Positions 1 to 16,135 of a stretch of DNA of 64,000 nt are shown in pieces. Every line of letters begins with the position of its first letter. Position 1 is the stretch's first letter. Source of the DNA: Hydra vulgaris (taxonomy: Eukaryota > Cnidaria > Hydrozoa > Anthoathecata > Hydridae); contig NC_088920.1 in NCBI RefSeq assembly GCF_038396675.1, positions 21,420,001-21,484,000 on the forward strand. Direction: 5' to 3'. The notes below the pieces were generated by a model. It did not search any database. It worked only from the letters and a program-made list of their open reading frames with translations, and had not been told where the DNA came from. Both the position numbers and the translations under genes were made by a program.

Positions 1-1952
<1,952 letters not shown>

Positions 1953-4199
1953 TTAGATTTTCTTGCTATTATACTCAGTCACACATTTCAGGAGATTCTT
2001 GGCATAACCAGGATGAGAAGAGTTTTGTTTGTACCTATCCCAATAAACCTTGATGTTCGAGTGCAAGGCTTCCCTGCTCACTGAAAAGGCCCAATCCTGT
2101 TTTCTTCGTATTGATGAACTGAGGCACATGCAAAAACACTGCATGTGCTTTAGGGGTAACTGAAATCGGAAGTTTAATGTAGCTCTGTTGGAATTGAGCA
2201 ATCTTGAATTCGTAGTCAGGGTCCAAATTCTGGCAAAAGCAAGAAGTCACAACATCTTTTAAAGCGAAAGGGTTTGAATGAAGCCATGAGCTTGAGCAAA
2301 ATTTTCCTTTTCTGAAAGCAGTTAGAGTTTTCTCAAACCTCTCAAGAGCTTCAAGCAGTCATTTCAATTGAAATGATCACCATGGAAAGGCTAGATGGGA
2401 ATGTGAAGTGATGGGGGCCATTCCATGGTTTTGGGCCAAAGATCACAAAGAGTTTTGATCAAGTGATTTCCACACCAAGTAGTAAGTCAAGCTCCATGGG
2501 TGGGAGCGCCTCACAGACAAGCTTGTCATTTGAAAAATCGAAGTCCTTTCATTTTCTCAAATCTCCTCCTGCTCTGATGAATCGGAATGTTGTTTCTGAT
2601 CTCAACATAAGTTCTCAGGTGGCCACAGTTTTAGATATTTGGTGATGAGGCATCACACCAACAACATGAATGCTTGCTGCTGTGAGACTGTATTCCACAT
2701 AAAATATTTGCCAGCTTGAGATTGCAAGAAATGATGAGAGTATCTTTCTGACATTCTTCTTGAACTTGAATGAGATTCAAAATAGCCTTCACATTATGGT
2801 AGCTCTCTGAAGTGTTTTGTACAAATGCTATTAGGATTTGTTGCTTTACACTTGTTACTTTGAGTGAGAATTGAGACATCAGCTTGATAGTTTTCTAACT
2901 GGGCTGTTTGGTGGCGTTTTATCCTCCTCCAAAACAATGTGAGTGAAGCTTACTTTCAGAAAGGAGCCTCCTCCACCGATTCCCAACTTCAAAATGGCAG
3001 ATTCTGTTAATTTTTGAGCTAATTTTAATGCTTCACTGAGACTGCTGAGACTTTGGCAATGAACCACCTGGCATGATTCCTTATTTTCTGCCAGAGTTAT
3101 GCAGCTGAAAATAAACTGATCATGAAGCTTTTGGCCAGCTTAAGCAAACTTTCGAGGGAAACTTACCTCCACCAATCTTACAGGATAAATTTGATTCAGA
3201 GATGAGCCAAGTTTTTGCATTACATTGTTAGACAGTCCAGTATTCTGCTGTATTTGAACCATATTTTCCGTTGTAAGAGATTTTTTAAAGAGTTGCTGAG
3301 CTGATGATAGATCTAAAAAAAAAAATAGAAAGTTTAAAATCAATCAAGTGATTAATCTAGGTAAGGATTTGAGAATTTAATTTAAAACAAAATATAATAA
3401 CAATATTTTTTAGGTAAATTAAATTAGAATCAATCAAGAATATTGGAGGAGCATTTTTAATTTACTTTAACTTTGCCTCTCCCTATTTAGCCCTATTAAA
3501 ATATTTGATTGACAAGTTCAAACTTTTTTTAAAAGTAAATTAACAATATCAAATCAGCACAACATACCTCTTCTCATAGACAACATCTTTCCACTTGGTT
3601 GACTAAGCCTGATGGTTCCATTTAGAGAGGCACTTTTAGAAGCCAAAACTGCTCATACAACTTGCTCTGCTCCTATGAGATCTGCAGCCACAATTTTTCT
3701 CAGATTTTTATGGCGAGTTCCTAAAGTGCAGTTGTGAGGAAGCCCACGTCCAATAATTGACAAGCACTTTGTGCAATGTTTTTCAGCACTGAAGCCTGCT
3801 GTGGGAGTTTGAGCCAGCAAGAAGCCTGCTGTGGGAGTTTGAGCTCTGAGTCTTAGAATTTGCTGAATGGATACTTTTCTTTTCCCTTGAGCTTCGCAAT
3901 TTGGCAAAGTAAGCACTCACAAACATCAGAAAAACGAGTTGCAGATTTGATTAAAATTGTCTCTAAGTTGTTAATTTTTGGCACAACGGTTGTTTTCCCA
4001 TCACAAAACTTTCCAATCTGAGATCGGCATGAGGTACAAGTTGCCAAAGGCACTCTCTCATCATTGAAATCGAGATCTTTCTGGATTTGTTGAAGGATTT
4101 TTGATTTGTAGTTTTTGGTCAGCTCTTGGTCACTTTTTTTATGCAAATGACACAAACAGATTTTCTGCATTCTTCATGGGCCTTTGCAAACGTTGGCAT
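1953..4199 (-). pseudogene. Uncharacterised cysteine-rich protein family A, broken copy with intron
   Basis: Pieces of one minus-strand gene can be followed from ATG 4197-4199 to a stop at 1953-1955. In order there are cysteine pairs CVIC (about 4145), CTSC, CLLC and CTKC, each looking like half of a zinc site. Then come GRGLPHNCT, an exon ending in a normal splice donor, an acceptor and next exon, a glycine-rich GIGGGGSFLKV, a KLANILCGIQSHSS segment followed by CCWC, and a C-terminal part with FSEQ and KVYWDRYKQ. It is broken by a frameshift in an A-run near 4135, a TGA at 3653-3655, further frame changes near 3140, 2880 and 2400-2640, and a frameshift near 2090. A 30 bp tandem duplication (about 3793-3851) repeats the residues AQTPTAGF. 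I recall similar ORFs as multicopy, possibly transposon-borne proteins in invertebrate genomes, but cannot name the family or its function. Confidence 0.7.
3313..3567 (-). other. Spliceosomal intron inside the family A copy
   Basis: Read on the minus strand, the upstream coding segment ends ATGAGAAGAG and is followed by GTATGT. After 255 bp of A+T-rich sequence there is a polypyrimidine tract and AG, then coding resumes with DLSSAQQLFKKS. Both splice sites match consensus. An intron means this copy was made at the DNA level and not by reverse transcription of a spliced mRNA. Confidence 0.65.
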
Positions 4200-6934
4200 A
4201 TTCAAACTTAACAAACATATTCACAAAAACCTTGTTTATAATTTTCTTTGTTTTGTACAACTGCTTCTTCCGGAAAAAACTCGAAATACGGACACAAGGT
4301 TCGAGCTTTTAAAAAATGCTCTTGAATCAACGTAATAAATCAAATTTTGAAAAAAGTTATAAAAATAAGAAAACTTTAATATTTGATTGGCAACATTTCC
4401 TATTTTATTAATTTTTTCCACAGAGCATGTTTACTGTATGAAATTAGAACTGACAAAGTCCAAATTTAGAACCTATAGTTTATAAATACTTAGAGATACA
4501 AGTTTCCATTTGGATGTTAATGATGGATTTCAAAACTGAAATGTTTTTAATTTACATAACAGGCACTTCAGCTAACAAATTGCCACTATTTGATGAAAGC
4601 CAATGTTTTTTGATTCACTTATAGATAGCAGTTTTATTATTGAAAGGAACATTCTGTAATTGTGCTTGTTTTATTGTAAAAGAATTTTTTTTGCTTCTTG
4701 TTGCAACGCATTTTTTTAAACTATGTTTATTTCCTATTACTTCATTTTTTTTAAAGGGCAATAAAATGGGTTTTAGTGATATATTAATTCAACATTGATA
4801 GATATAATATAAAACTAGTAATACGGCAATGATGAAAATAAAAATGGCAAGTTTGGGGGCAAGTTGTTATATGACTATAACATATAACTATGTACTTTTA
4901 ACAATTATTTATCTTTTTAAGATTTTTGTGTTTGAAAAAGATTTTTTCAACTCAATTTTTTCAAATATCTCTTCATTTTCAGAAAAACTACAAAAAAAAC
5001 TTTGAAAGCACAACTTAAAATTTTATATCGTGAAAAAAAAATTAAATAAATTTTTCGGTTTTCATTTTATTTACTGTTTTTATTTTTTTTCTTTAGCCGA
5101 CATGTTATCCTAAACTTAAAAATTATCCTTTAAATGGCACTGTAGCGATTAACTTCTGTTGCAATTAGACTAATGATAAATGCCGGTCAGTTAATTTAAG
5201 TTAATATAATTCAAGTTAAATACAAATTAAAATATAAACTATAACATATCTATACATATATGTGTAATTAAATGATAACGAAAAAAGTATTCGCTTTTTT
5301 AAACTTTTTGTAAAAAATGGCAATATTAATTTAAATTTAATATGTGTGTAATAAAAAGTTATTAGTTTTGTTTTATTATAATTAAAGTTATACTTTTAAA
5401 CTACTTTTCGCTATTTTACGCAAATATGTGTCTTAGTTACCGATCAAATGTCTGCTTTGTCCATATTATAAACAAATTAAATATTTCATATACCATTTTA
5501 GGTTAGAGTTCCCTGTTCAACAGGAATTATGAAGTTGATCAACGATCTTTACTTTGAAAAAATCGAATTATAATAAACTGTTTTTTAAGTCTCATGCAAA
5601 TAAAGAATCTTACTACAAAAACATAAAATTATTTATAAATATTGTACAAAATTAAAACAATTTATTTCATTTCCAACTTAACTTTATCAAATTGAAGTAA
5701 AAAAAATGGCCATCTCTAAATCTAAATATATAGTAAAAATATGAAAAAATTATAATAAAAATCATAAAATATATTTAATTTTAATTTATATACTTAATTA
5801 ATAATTTTATGTAAATATATATGCTAACATAAATATTGAAAATCTAATATTTCTTAATAAAACAATAAAAAATCTCACACCCAAAACTCTAGATGTTTAG
5901 AAACTGCCACGATGTAAAATTTACAACCCCTTCAATTTGAGAGGGGTTGAGTTCATCACATGGTCATTACTCTCAAATGGAAAATATGAAATTTTTTTTT
6001 TCGTTGAATTCATAAGTTTTAGATAAACCTTAAACGCAAAAAAAAAAGTAAACAAGTGGAATCAGATTGTTGTAATTAAAAAATAATTTGAAAAATCTGA
6101 TCTCTTTTTAATTTAACCCTTAAACCAATTTGGTTTAAATAATCAGTATTTGCGGTAGTTGGATTAATATTAAATGTTCAAGTAAGCACGTTTTCAAGAT
6201 GTCTAGGTATTCTAGGTTTAAGACGTGTTTAAGATGTCTAGGTATTTGCAACTCATTTCAGACTATTTTGAAAAAAGCTAGTGATATGACATGTTCGTTA
6301 CCATCTCTCTTATTTCTTAACGAATGCAATCAAGCAACGAATGCAATCAAGCTTTGGAACCAAAGCATAAAGCATGTGATTGTCCTATTTGCTAATTAGG
6401 AAAGCCTAAACTTTATAAAAAACCTCTTTTTGGACTCGCAAAGGCATTCAAAAAATATCTTAAACATAAAATATCTTTTAAGCCTGAAGCTTTTTTAAAT
6501 CCTTGCTTTTTATAAACATAAAAAAAAAATGTATGCATTGTTTGTCAATTATAGCTCGAGGTTTCAATCATTTCTGCAACTCGCAAAAAGACGCTAAAAC
6601 TCGCTTTGAAACAAGATTTAGTCAACGTAGATTAATTCGGAACAGAGTAAATTGAATTTGCTGAGTTGAAAGTTATTACAATCAGCATCTTACACAATAT
6701 CTGGTTTTATCTTAATAGTTCTATAATCTTTACTTAAATCTTAGTTAAAATCAGGTTATCTGATTTTATCGTCGCATAATCTGCATAAAATATTGAAAGA
6801 TTTCTTTCAGCATCCAGTTTTCAACTATGCAACGACAAAAGGAAAAACTGAAGAAAAAAAACATATTATTTACTGCAAAAATATGGAGGATTCAAGTAAC
6901 AAGGTACTAACAGAGATCAAAGCTAGAAGCAATT
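4200..6934. other. A+T-rich DNA without recognisable genes
   Basis: Long A and T runs and short chance open frames only. There is a small local duplication of AGATGTCTAGGTATT (about 6198 and 6231). I see no convincing coding, RNA or transposon-end signal. Confidence 0.6.
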
Positions 6935-7640
6935 GCAAAACTTGAATTTAATGGCGGAGAAACATTTTTGAAAAAAGATATTGGCTGATATTAAAGTTAG
7001 TGACAAGATTGACAAAACACGTAGCGCTCAACAAAAAAAACTTAACATGCCAACAGGTTAAATAGCTCAAGACAGAGTTGTTAAACTTCAACTCATTGAT
7101 ACCATTGATTGCAAATCTACCTGAAACATACAAGAATGTCAAAGCGTTGTATATTATTCAAGTGAAAGATGTGGAATTTTACATTTCGTTTGATCTAAAA
7201 ATGGGTAGTATAACTTTTGGATTTCAATCCCATTCAAGCAACCATCTTTGCTGCTGGTACAATTTTAGTTTCAACATTCTATTAGATGGTGGATCTTTAA
7301 GATCTTTGGCACATTGAAGGAAAGATAGGTCAAGTTTGTTGCTAATGGCTCAGTTTTAAACTTTGAAAAAATTTGCAAATATAATCTAAACACTGTTGAT
7401 CAATATGGACAGTGCTCGTTTTAGATGTTATTACCCTAATCGAAATCCATCTTCTTCTTGGAATTGTTAATCATCTTTTCAAAAGTTTTTTAGACTTGTG
7501 GCCTGGAGCCAGAGAATAACCAGCTGGTTGTACATTCACCTCCAGCCGTAGCATGGTGGACACTTCAGAGGCAATGATTGCTATAAATTTTTTTAAAAAC
7601 GTTTTTAAACAAATGGTTGAAAAAGCTTGCGCCTATAAAG
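6935..7640 (+). pseudogene. Second fragment of family A, opposite strand
   Basis: Conceptual translation matches the middle of the 1953-4199 copy. A degraded glycine stretch with ETFLKKD (about 6955-6980) matches the GGGGSFLKV region. The open segment 7078-7317 then contains LKMGSITFGFQSHSS followed by CCW, which corresponds to LKLANILCGIQSHSS followed by CCWC. Beyond it, frames shift repeatedly, but ELHLLLGIVNHL-like and LDLWPGA segments (about 7440-7520) continue the same protein. No N-terminal cysteine module is visible, so this is an internal fragment. It differs strongly at the DNA level from the other copy, so the two are old. Confidence 0.55.
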
Positions 7641-9153
7641 TCTTTAGTTTTACTGAAACTCTAAAAAATTTGTAAGAAGTTATTTATTCATGTTTTAAAA
7701 CAAGGCCTTTTAGTTTTGTTTCAAAATATAAAGAAAAATTGATATTTCAAAATAGTTTTGAATTCTAGTTATAATGCATTTAATTTATTTAACAGGTAAA
7801 TCAAAGGGTCTATTTTGATGACAAACTGATTTGACAGGCATCAAAATTAATTAACTTCAATTGTAACTTTTTTGCAGTTCTTGTGTTCACTAAAAAAAGA
7901 ACTTTTTGTTTCGGCTTCCTCTTCTTCGTCTGTCTCTTTTTTTTTTTTTTTTTATTGGTCTTTTTCATCTTCCGTTTCTTACCTATCGTAGGTCACTTTT
8001 TCTTTATTGCTATTTTCTTTTTCAATTTATTTTTTATCGTTCGGTATTTCCACAATTTTGTATCTGCAAACACTAGTTAGATCATTTTGTGTTCCACCTT
8101 CACTTTAGATTGACTTTATAAAAAATCACTTATTTCTAATTATTTATTGAGCATATATCGGTTTGTTATTATTTGCCTCATTATTTTTAAAAATTTATTT
8201 CCATTTTTGCTTTTCTCTTCATTTCTTTTTTCAGCTGGATCTTTTGACAAAACTCTACAAAAATGATCCTTGTCATTAAAAACCATGATGCATTTCACAA
8301 AAACACACATAAATATTTCGGTTCTTGGTAAGAAACATATTTATGTGTATTTATAAATATATACTTTGGTTCTAATACAAAATATTTTAATTATTATTGA
8401 TGTAATTTGTTTTTTTTTTTTAATGAAATATTATTCTTGAATTAATTTAGTTTTTTACGTACTTCCCAAGGTTACGTTGGCGTATTTAAGACAGTTATGT
8501 ATAAAGAAAAAAAAAGAAATTTCAAGGTGAGTTTCCACTCATCTGTTTTTCTACGGAAACGGGAAAGAGAACGGAAAATAATCACACGAGCATGCGCAGT
8601 TTTCCTTCGGACAAATAAAAAGTTTTTATTACGCATGCTTACGTGTTTTTTTTTACCTTTTCTTTCCTTTTCCGCTCTTTTTATCGTTTATCTTTTTCCG
8701 ATAATGAGTTTTAAAAAGTTTTTTTATACTTTTGTCGTTTTTGTCAATAACCACGCCTTTAATTTAATTGTTTTGGTTTAATCTAAATTTAATTGATTTG
8801 ATTTTTTCAATTTTTTTGTAATCAATACTCAGTTAGGGTAGAGTTGTTGAAAGTGCATTTTTTTTTGTTGCTTTGAGTGTAAAAAAATATATTTAGTTAT
8901 TTATCCATTTAATGATAACTTATTAGCGCAAAACCAAAAAAAACTTTGCAGCTCAAAATAGACTCATCTAAAGGTCATCGATTTAGGTAAAGGTCATCAA
9001 AATGATCATCAAAAGAGGTAGATTAATAAAATAAATTCGTATCATCTGAAAACATTCAAAAAATGTAAAGGCTTTTAAATGTTTTAATATTTTTATTAGT
9101 ATCACCCTCAATTTTTTAATTAAAATGCAATAGTAAAAAATATTGAAAGCTTT
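7641..9153. other. A+T-rich DNA, one pyrimidine-rich stretch
   Basis: Around 7883-8080 the + strand is strongly T/C-rich and reads as a Phe/Leu-rich open frame, which composition alone explains. A stretch of higher complexity at 8540-8640 contains GCATGCGCAG and ACGCATGCTTACG. No gene is supportable. Confidence 0.55.
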
Positions 9154-9405
9154 TTCTAAAATAAAGAAAAATCAAAAAAATTTTTATTTGCAAATTTAAA
9201 GAAATGTCCTCGAAAACAATTCGGTAAATTGTTTTGTTTGGGAAAAAGTTTGTATTAAGAGCATTTTTTGAAAGGTCAAAAAATGCTCTTAATACAGGAT
9301 AATACGAGGACATTTACTACAGACTCTTAATACAGTATAATCTTTAATACGAGGACATTTCTTTAAATTTGCAAATAAAAAGTTTTTTGATTTTTCTATA
9401 TTTTT
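9154..9405. repeat. Nested inverted repeat, about 250 bp hairpin
   Basis: Outer arms 9154-9212 and 9350-9405 are near-perfect reverse complements containing TTTGCAAATTTAAAGAAATG and its complement. Inside them is a second hairpin: GTATTAAGAGCATTTTTTGA (9252-9271) pairs perfectly with 9276-9295 around a 4 nt loop. A unit AATACGAGGACATTT also occurs twice in the right half. This could be a small non-autonomous element or a hairpin RNA source; I see no target duplication that decides. Confidence 0.75.
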
Positions 9406-10868
<1,463 letters not shown>

Positions 10869-10938
10869 ATTATTCTATTATTGATATAATAATATATAGT
10901 CATAAATGGTTAAAAAGTCAATGATATACAAATTACTG

Positions 10939-11461
10939 CATTGACTGTTAACACTACATACACAACTATAAGACTCAAAACAGTTCACAACTCTCACTGA
11001 CCCTTGTTATACTGCAGCAAAGCACCGCACTTATTGACACTCGTGTCAAGAAAGCTACTCACAATTGTATGCAAGTTGTACTGAGTCCCACTAAGTGTCC
11101 TCTGGTTCTAGTATCAGTTCAGAAGTCTGTGGCAATTGTCCTAACAGGATACTCTGAGAATAGTCCTTTTGGGATAACACAATGGGATACCTTAACAAGA
11201 TACCCTGGTGTAGACCCAGAGTCGAACTTCTCACAGGTGAAAGTTGGAGGTCTTCTTGTACTCATACTGTACCAGAAGGCGCGAATCCATACTGTACTCG
11301 AGACGTCTATGACATATTTATATCGATAATGTATGTTTACCTACCTAATAACACATGATAACTACTTATAAAACAAATAATTCTGCTCCATCACTAATAC
11401 TGTCTACACATCACACTTTCGCATTGACACTAACGATAATTTAGTAGAATAACAGTCAATG
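10939..11461. mobile_element. Candidate short element with 12 bp inverted ends
   Basis: CATTGACTGTTA (10939-10950) is mirrored exactly by TAACAGTCAATG (11450-11461). The enclosed 500 bp is clearly less A+T-rich and more complex than its surroundings, and it codes for nothing recognisable. Inner bases TGTTA and TAACA would also suit the ends of a solo LTR, but the flanks TTGAC and GTCAA are inverted and not direct, so I see no clean target duplication. The class is undecided. Confidence 0.4.
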
Positions 11462-12548
<1,087 letters not shown>

Positions 12549-12622
12549 AACATACACACTGATAATGTTAATAACAACAAAGCACAAAGTAAAAAAAAAA
12601 AGTAAAACAGAAGTTATAAAAA

Positions 12623-13449
12623 ATGTTTACTGTTGAACCTAATGTTTCGACTCAAGAAAATTCAACGTTCAATACGGAATGTCACCTGACACTTGCTAAT
12701 TATTTTCTGGTTTTCGGATATATTGCCGTTATTATTATCGGAGTAATGGGAAACGTTTTAGTCGTTATTGTTTTTCAAGTTGATTTAAAAAAAAGACCAA
12801 CCATCGATTTACTTATTTTTTACCTCGCTATTTTTGATGGGTTAGGTTCATTTTTTGGCCCTTTTGTATTTTTGTACTGGACTTTAACATGCCACAAACG
12901 ATGGGATTTTGGATGGTTTGGGTGTAAAACACTTCCAACATTTAGTCGTGTTATGACCAACATATCAACTGGTGTTATACTTATTATGGCAGTTGATAGA
13001 TGTCGCTCAATTATTTTTCCTTTTAAAAGACGTTTCCGAAAATTAATTATACACATGGCCATCTTTGTGACAGTATTAATATCAGTTGTTTGGGAATCGT
13101 ATTACATAAGTTCTCTGCATATTGACATGCATCAAACATGCAATACTGCTGCTGTCAATAATCATTTTTACGCTTATCCCCTAATTACTTTGGTAGCAGC
13201 AAGGTCTATAATTTTTATCTCAGTATTTTCAATGACAACATTTGCTGTGTATATTAAGCTTCATAATTGTGAAAGACTGGTATTTTTAAAGAACAACTTG
13301 CTCAATGTCTGCAACAAAAACAAAATAGTTATGAAAATATTGGTAATGATGGCATCAGTGTTTATTCTCTCTGTTGTACCACGAGATATCTATGTTTTGT
13401 ACTATACAATATCTTGGCTTCCTGGTGATGGAGGAATACATGGAGAAAG
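12623..13449 (+). CDS. Class A GPCR gene 1, exon 1 (TM1 to extracellular loop 3)
   Basis: This encodes the first 275 residues of a rhodopsin-like receptor. The predicted extracellular N-terminus has two N-glycosylation sequons (N7-V-S and N13-S-T). TM1 holds GNVLV with N44. TM2 holds LAIFD with D72. C101 before TM3 and C173 in loop 2 are the expected disulphide pair. TM3 ends in D125-R126-C127, a variant of DRY. W157 lies in TM4, and TM6 ends SVVP (P253) without the usual tryptophan. The frame hits a stop (13451-13453) immediately after AAAG|GTAGTT, which reads as a splice donor at 13449/13450. TM7 must therefore come from a later exon, best matched at 27236. The ligand is unknown; the motif set fits a peptide-type or orphan receptor. 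The start is the first in-frame ATG, preceded by A-rich sequence. Confidence 0.9.
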
Positions 13450-14248
13450 GTAGTTTTTTTAAAGTATTTAAAAAAATTTTTTGTTTTTCATTTTATTTAT
13501 AAACCATTTTATTATTACTTTGTAAATTTTTATTTGAACATCTTAAAATTTAGATAAGAAATCTCTTAGAACTTATTTTCAAAATAATGCCGTCTTCATA
13601 ATTGAATTTTTTATTACACACACCTAGCATGTCACTCAATTTCGAATTTCAATAACATGCCCATCTACCAAAAATATGACGTCTTTTCTGTTTAATTACT
13701 TTCATTTGTTTAACAGCAGCCCGGTGTCAGTCAAATTATTTATTACCACCTCAAAGTAAGTATAAACACTGCGCTACGGTACGCTACTGATGTTATTAGT
13801 ATAAAACCATAAAAAAAGATAATACAAAATTAATTACAAAAGTAAATGAAAATTATTAATTTGAGGAAATCTAGAGCAAATACAACATAAAAATCTACAT
13901 AATAGCTATAAATAAACTTAATTTTTTCAGCAAATATTTCTAATAAAGCTAAAAATAAATGCAAATAAAGGCTTTCTGATAACTTGGTTTAAATAGAATT
14001 CAGCATAAAAAAATCTCTTTGTAGTATGGTTGATGATTTAGTACTTATAGTAGCCATAACGCAGTAATTAAAGCACTTGTTTTAGATAAAATTATTAAAA
14101 AGGTAAAAAAAGCAAGGCTAAGACCACATGTTCTAATACCAAGACAAAGACAAAGATTTTCTTGGCCAAATAGTTAAATTTCGACATTATGTCAACGCCA
14201 ATTATTATCAAAACTGCAGACAGCAAGCGCGGCAAAATTAAATAATGC

Positions 14249-14440
14249 AGCCCTGGTACAGTGGTTAGAGCGCTTGCTTTAGAAGCAGGAGATTCAGGTT
14301 TGAAACGAACTCTGGACATTTTTTTGCGTCATGGTAAGGAGGGAGGCGTGAACTTCCTCGTTAAATGCACTTCCGTGGTGCTCTGTGACAGAACCGTTAG
14401 GTCTTCTTGGGGCACCTAAATAACAAAAAAAAAAAACTCA
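14249..14440 (+). mobile_element. tRNA-derived SINE, family 1, copy 1
   Basis: The head (14249-14320) is tRNA-like: A-box-type TGGTACAGTGG, an anticodon-like arm CTTGC-TTTAGAA-GCAGG, and B-box-type GGTTTGAAAC. The body follows with GCGTCATGGTAAGGAGGGAG, GTGAACTTCC and GTGCTCTGTGACAGAACCG, ending GGGGCACCTAAATAA and an A-rich tail. The same body occurs at 34691-34880 and, reversed, at 50195-50378, which proves a dispersed family and not a tRNA gene. It lies in the sense orientation inside the large receptor intron. Confidence 0.85.
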
Positions 14441-16007
14441 TGTTGCATGACTAGATCAAGGTTATGGAAAGAAATTTACGTCTAAAACGCCAAAAATAAA
14501 AATACTTAAAAAATACAAAAAATCCCTCCCCTCAATTTGAGGAGGCTGCAAATTTTTAAGGTCATAACTTTTGAACGCTTAGAGCTTATTAGTCTAGCTG
14601 AGAATAGTAAAAAAATATTTTATTAACTTATATCTCTCACTTTTGTGGTAGGAAGAGAAGGGCAAATATTCTGGGGCTTTTTTGTTCCCATGTTCCGATT
14701 ATCGCAATGTTTTGCAAACCATTATAATATGATATAAATGTAAATATATAAATGTTTGTTCCATGTCTACATTGAAGTTAGCTTTCTTAAACACCAACAA
14801 ATGCATGGTATGCCCTGGTGCAACCTCATTTTTAGTACACGTCAATGAGGTTTATGGTGTTGTTCTTGAGTTTTCTTTGTGTTGTTCTTAGCTCTATGTA
14901 AAGTGTAAAATCTGAAAACAAAATGTTTAAATATTGAATGTTTTTTTATACAAGATATCTTATTTTTTCAACTTTTGTTATTGGAATAACATCTTATTGA
15001 CTTTTTTTTTGTGTCTATAATCACTATTAACTTTACTACATTATTTTTTCAAAACCGACCCGGTGGGAAACAAGTTTTAATGCATTATTTTTTAAAAACC
15101 ATCATTCAAAATCAATCAATCATTAAAATCTAAATTGAAAAAAAAAACACAAAAAATTCCTCGCTGTTTTTGTTTCAAACTTCTTCCTTTTGCTTGTATG
15201 TGCAGGATGATCCTTATGCCAATGATATGCATAGATCGGGATTGTTGCACTGGTCACGTTTGCCATTATAAATAAAATGTTTTCAAAGTTAAGATGATGA
15301 ATTTTTGAACATGGTGCGATTACATCAAGATGGTTGATTTTAAGAAACAGAAATATAATATGAAAACAGCTATGTAGTTCTTGCTGCAGAGTTTTAATCC
15401 TCAATGAGAAAGTAATGCTTTTTCCTAACACGGTAGTGACAGAACAACTGGAATAACACAAATGGTAGTAACTATCTTATAGTAATTGTCCTAACTTGTT
15501 TTACTTTTGATTGAACACGATTTCTTTTTCCCATTGCAGATTCATAGACGAAATAGAGAACTTTAATGTAAAAGATTTTGAAGTTTAGAAACATTTGAAA
15601 GGGTAAACTTGAAACTTGTTAGAGACTTAAAATCGTCACGAAACACTAGTTGCAGAGAATGAGAAAAGCAAGCTATTTGTTTTGCAGTTGCATTTAGAGA
15701 TTTATTTAATCTATATCATCTTTTTTAATTAAGAGTTAATGATTAGTAATTATTAGTATAAAAAAACATAAATTATAAGAGTAGAAAATTGTGCGTGTCC
15801 TCCTACAGAACATTCGGACAAGCAACATTTTCTACTCTCTTTTTTTGTTATATAAATATTTAAAATCAATTTTATTAATGTGTGCCAAGTAAAAATTAAA
15901 AAAACTTATACAAGGTGTATATTGTGTTGACTAACAACTTGTAGGTTATTTTATTAGGGTATTTGTTTTAGGTTATTTAATTATACAATGTTAAAAAATT
16001 CTCCGTA

Positions 16008-16135
16008 TTTTCTCCGTTAAAAATTAACGATTTCCGCATTTCATTTTTTCCGTACAAATTAATGGAGAAAGTCAGGCAGGAAAGAGACAGCACTTTCTCC
16101 GTAAAATTTACGGTTTCCGTATTTCATTTTTTCAA
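16008..16135. repeat. Diverged direct repeat of about 40 bp
   Basis: A unit with TTTCTCCGT, a short A+T stretch, TTTCCG and ATTTCATTTTTTC occurs at about 16008-16055 and again at about 16094-16135, separated by a less A+T-rich segment. It may be a remnant of a small repeat element. Confidence 0.5.

Noticed and set aside
7883-8080. Phe-rich membrane-protein-like open frame
   Set aside because: Caused by a T/C-rich strand; no start context, no homology, and hydrophobicity is an expected outcome of TTT/CTT codons.
10939-11461. Solo LTR retrotransposon
   Set aside because: TGTTA...TAACA ends are suggestive, but the flanking bases are inverted, not direct, repeats and there is no internal LTR signal, so it is kept only as a candidate short element.
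12820-13062. Minus-strand open frame opposite GPCR exon 1
   Set aside because: Shadow frame of a well-supported receptor exon with clear motif content on the + strand.
14249-14320. Possible functional tRNA gene (also 34691, 50320-50378 and 53382)
   Set aside because: A and B boxes are present, but the heads are followed by shared SINE bodies and A tails, acceptor stems do not pair well, and copies differ in anticodon, so these are SINE heads.
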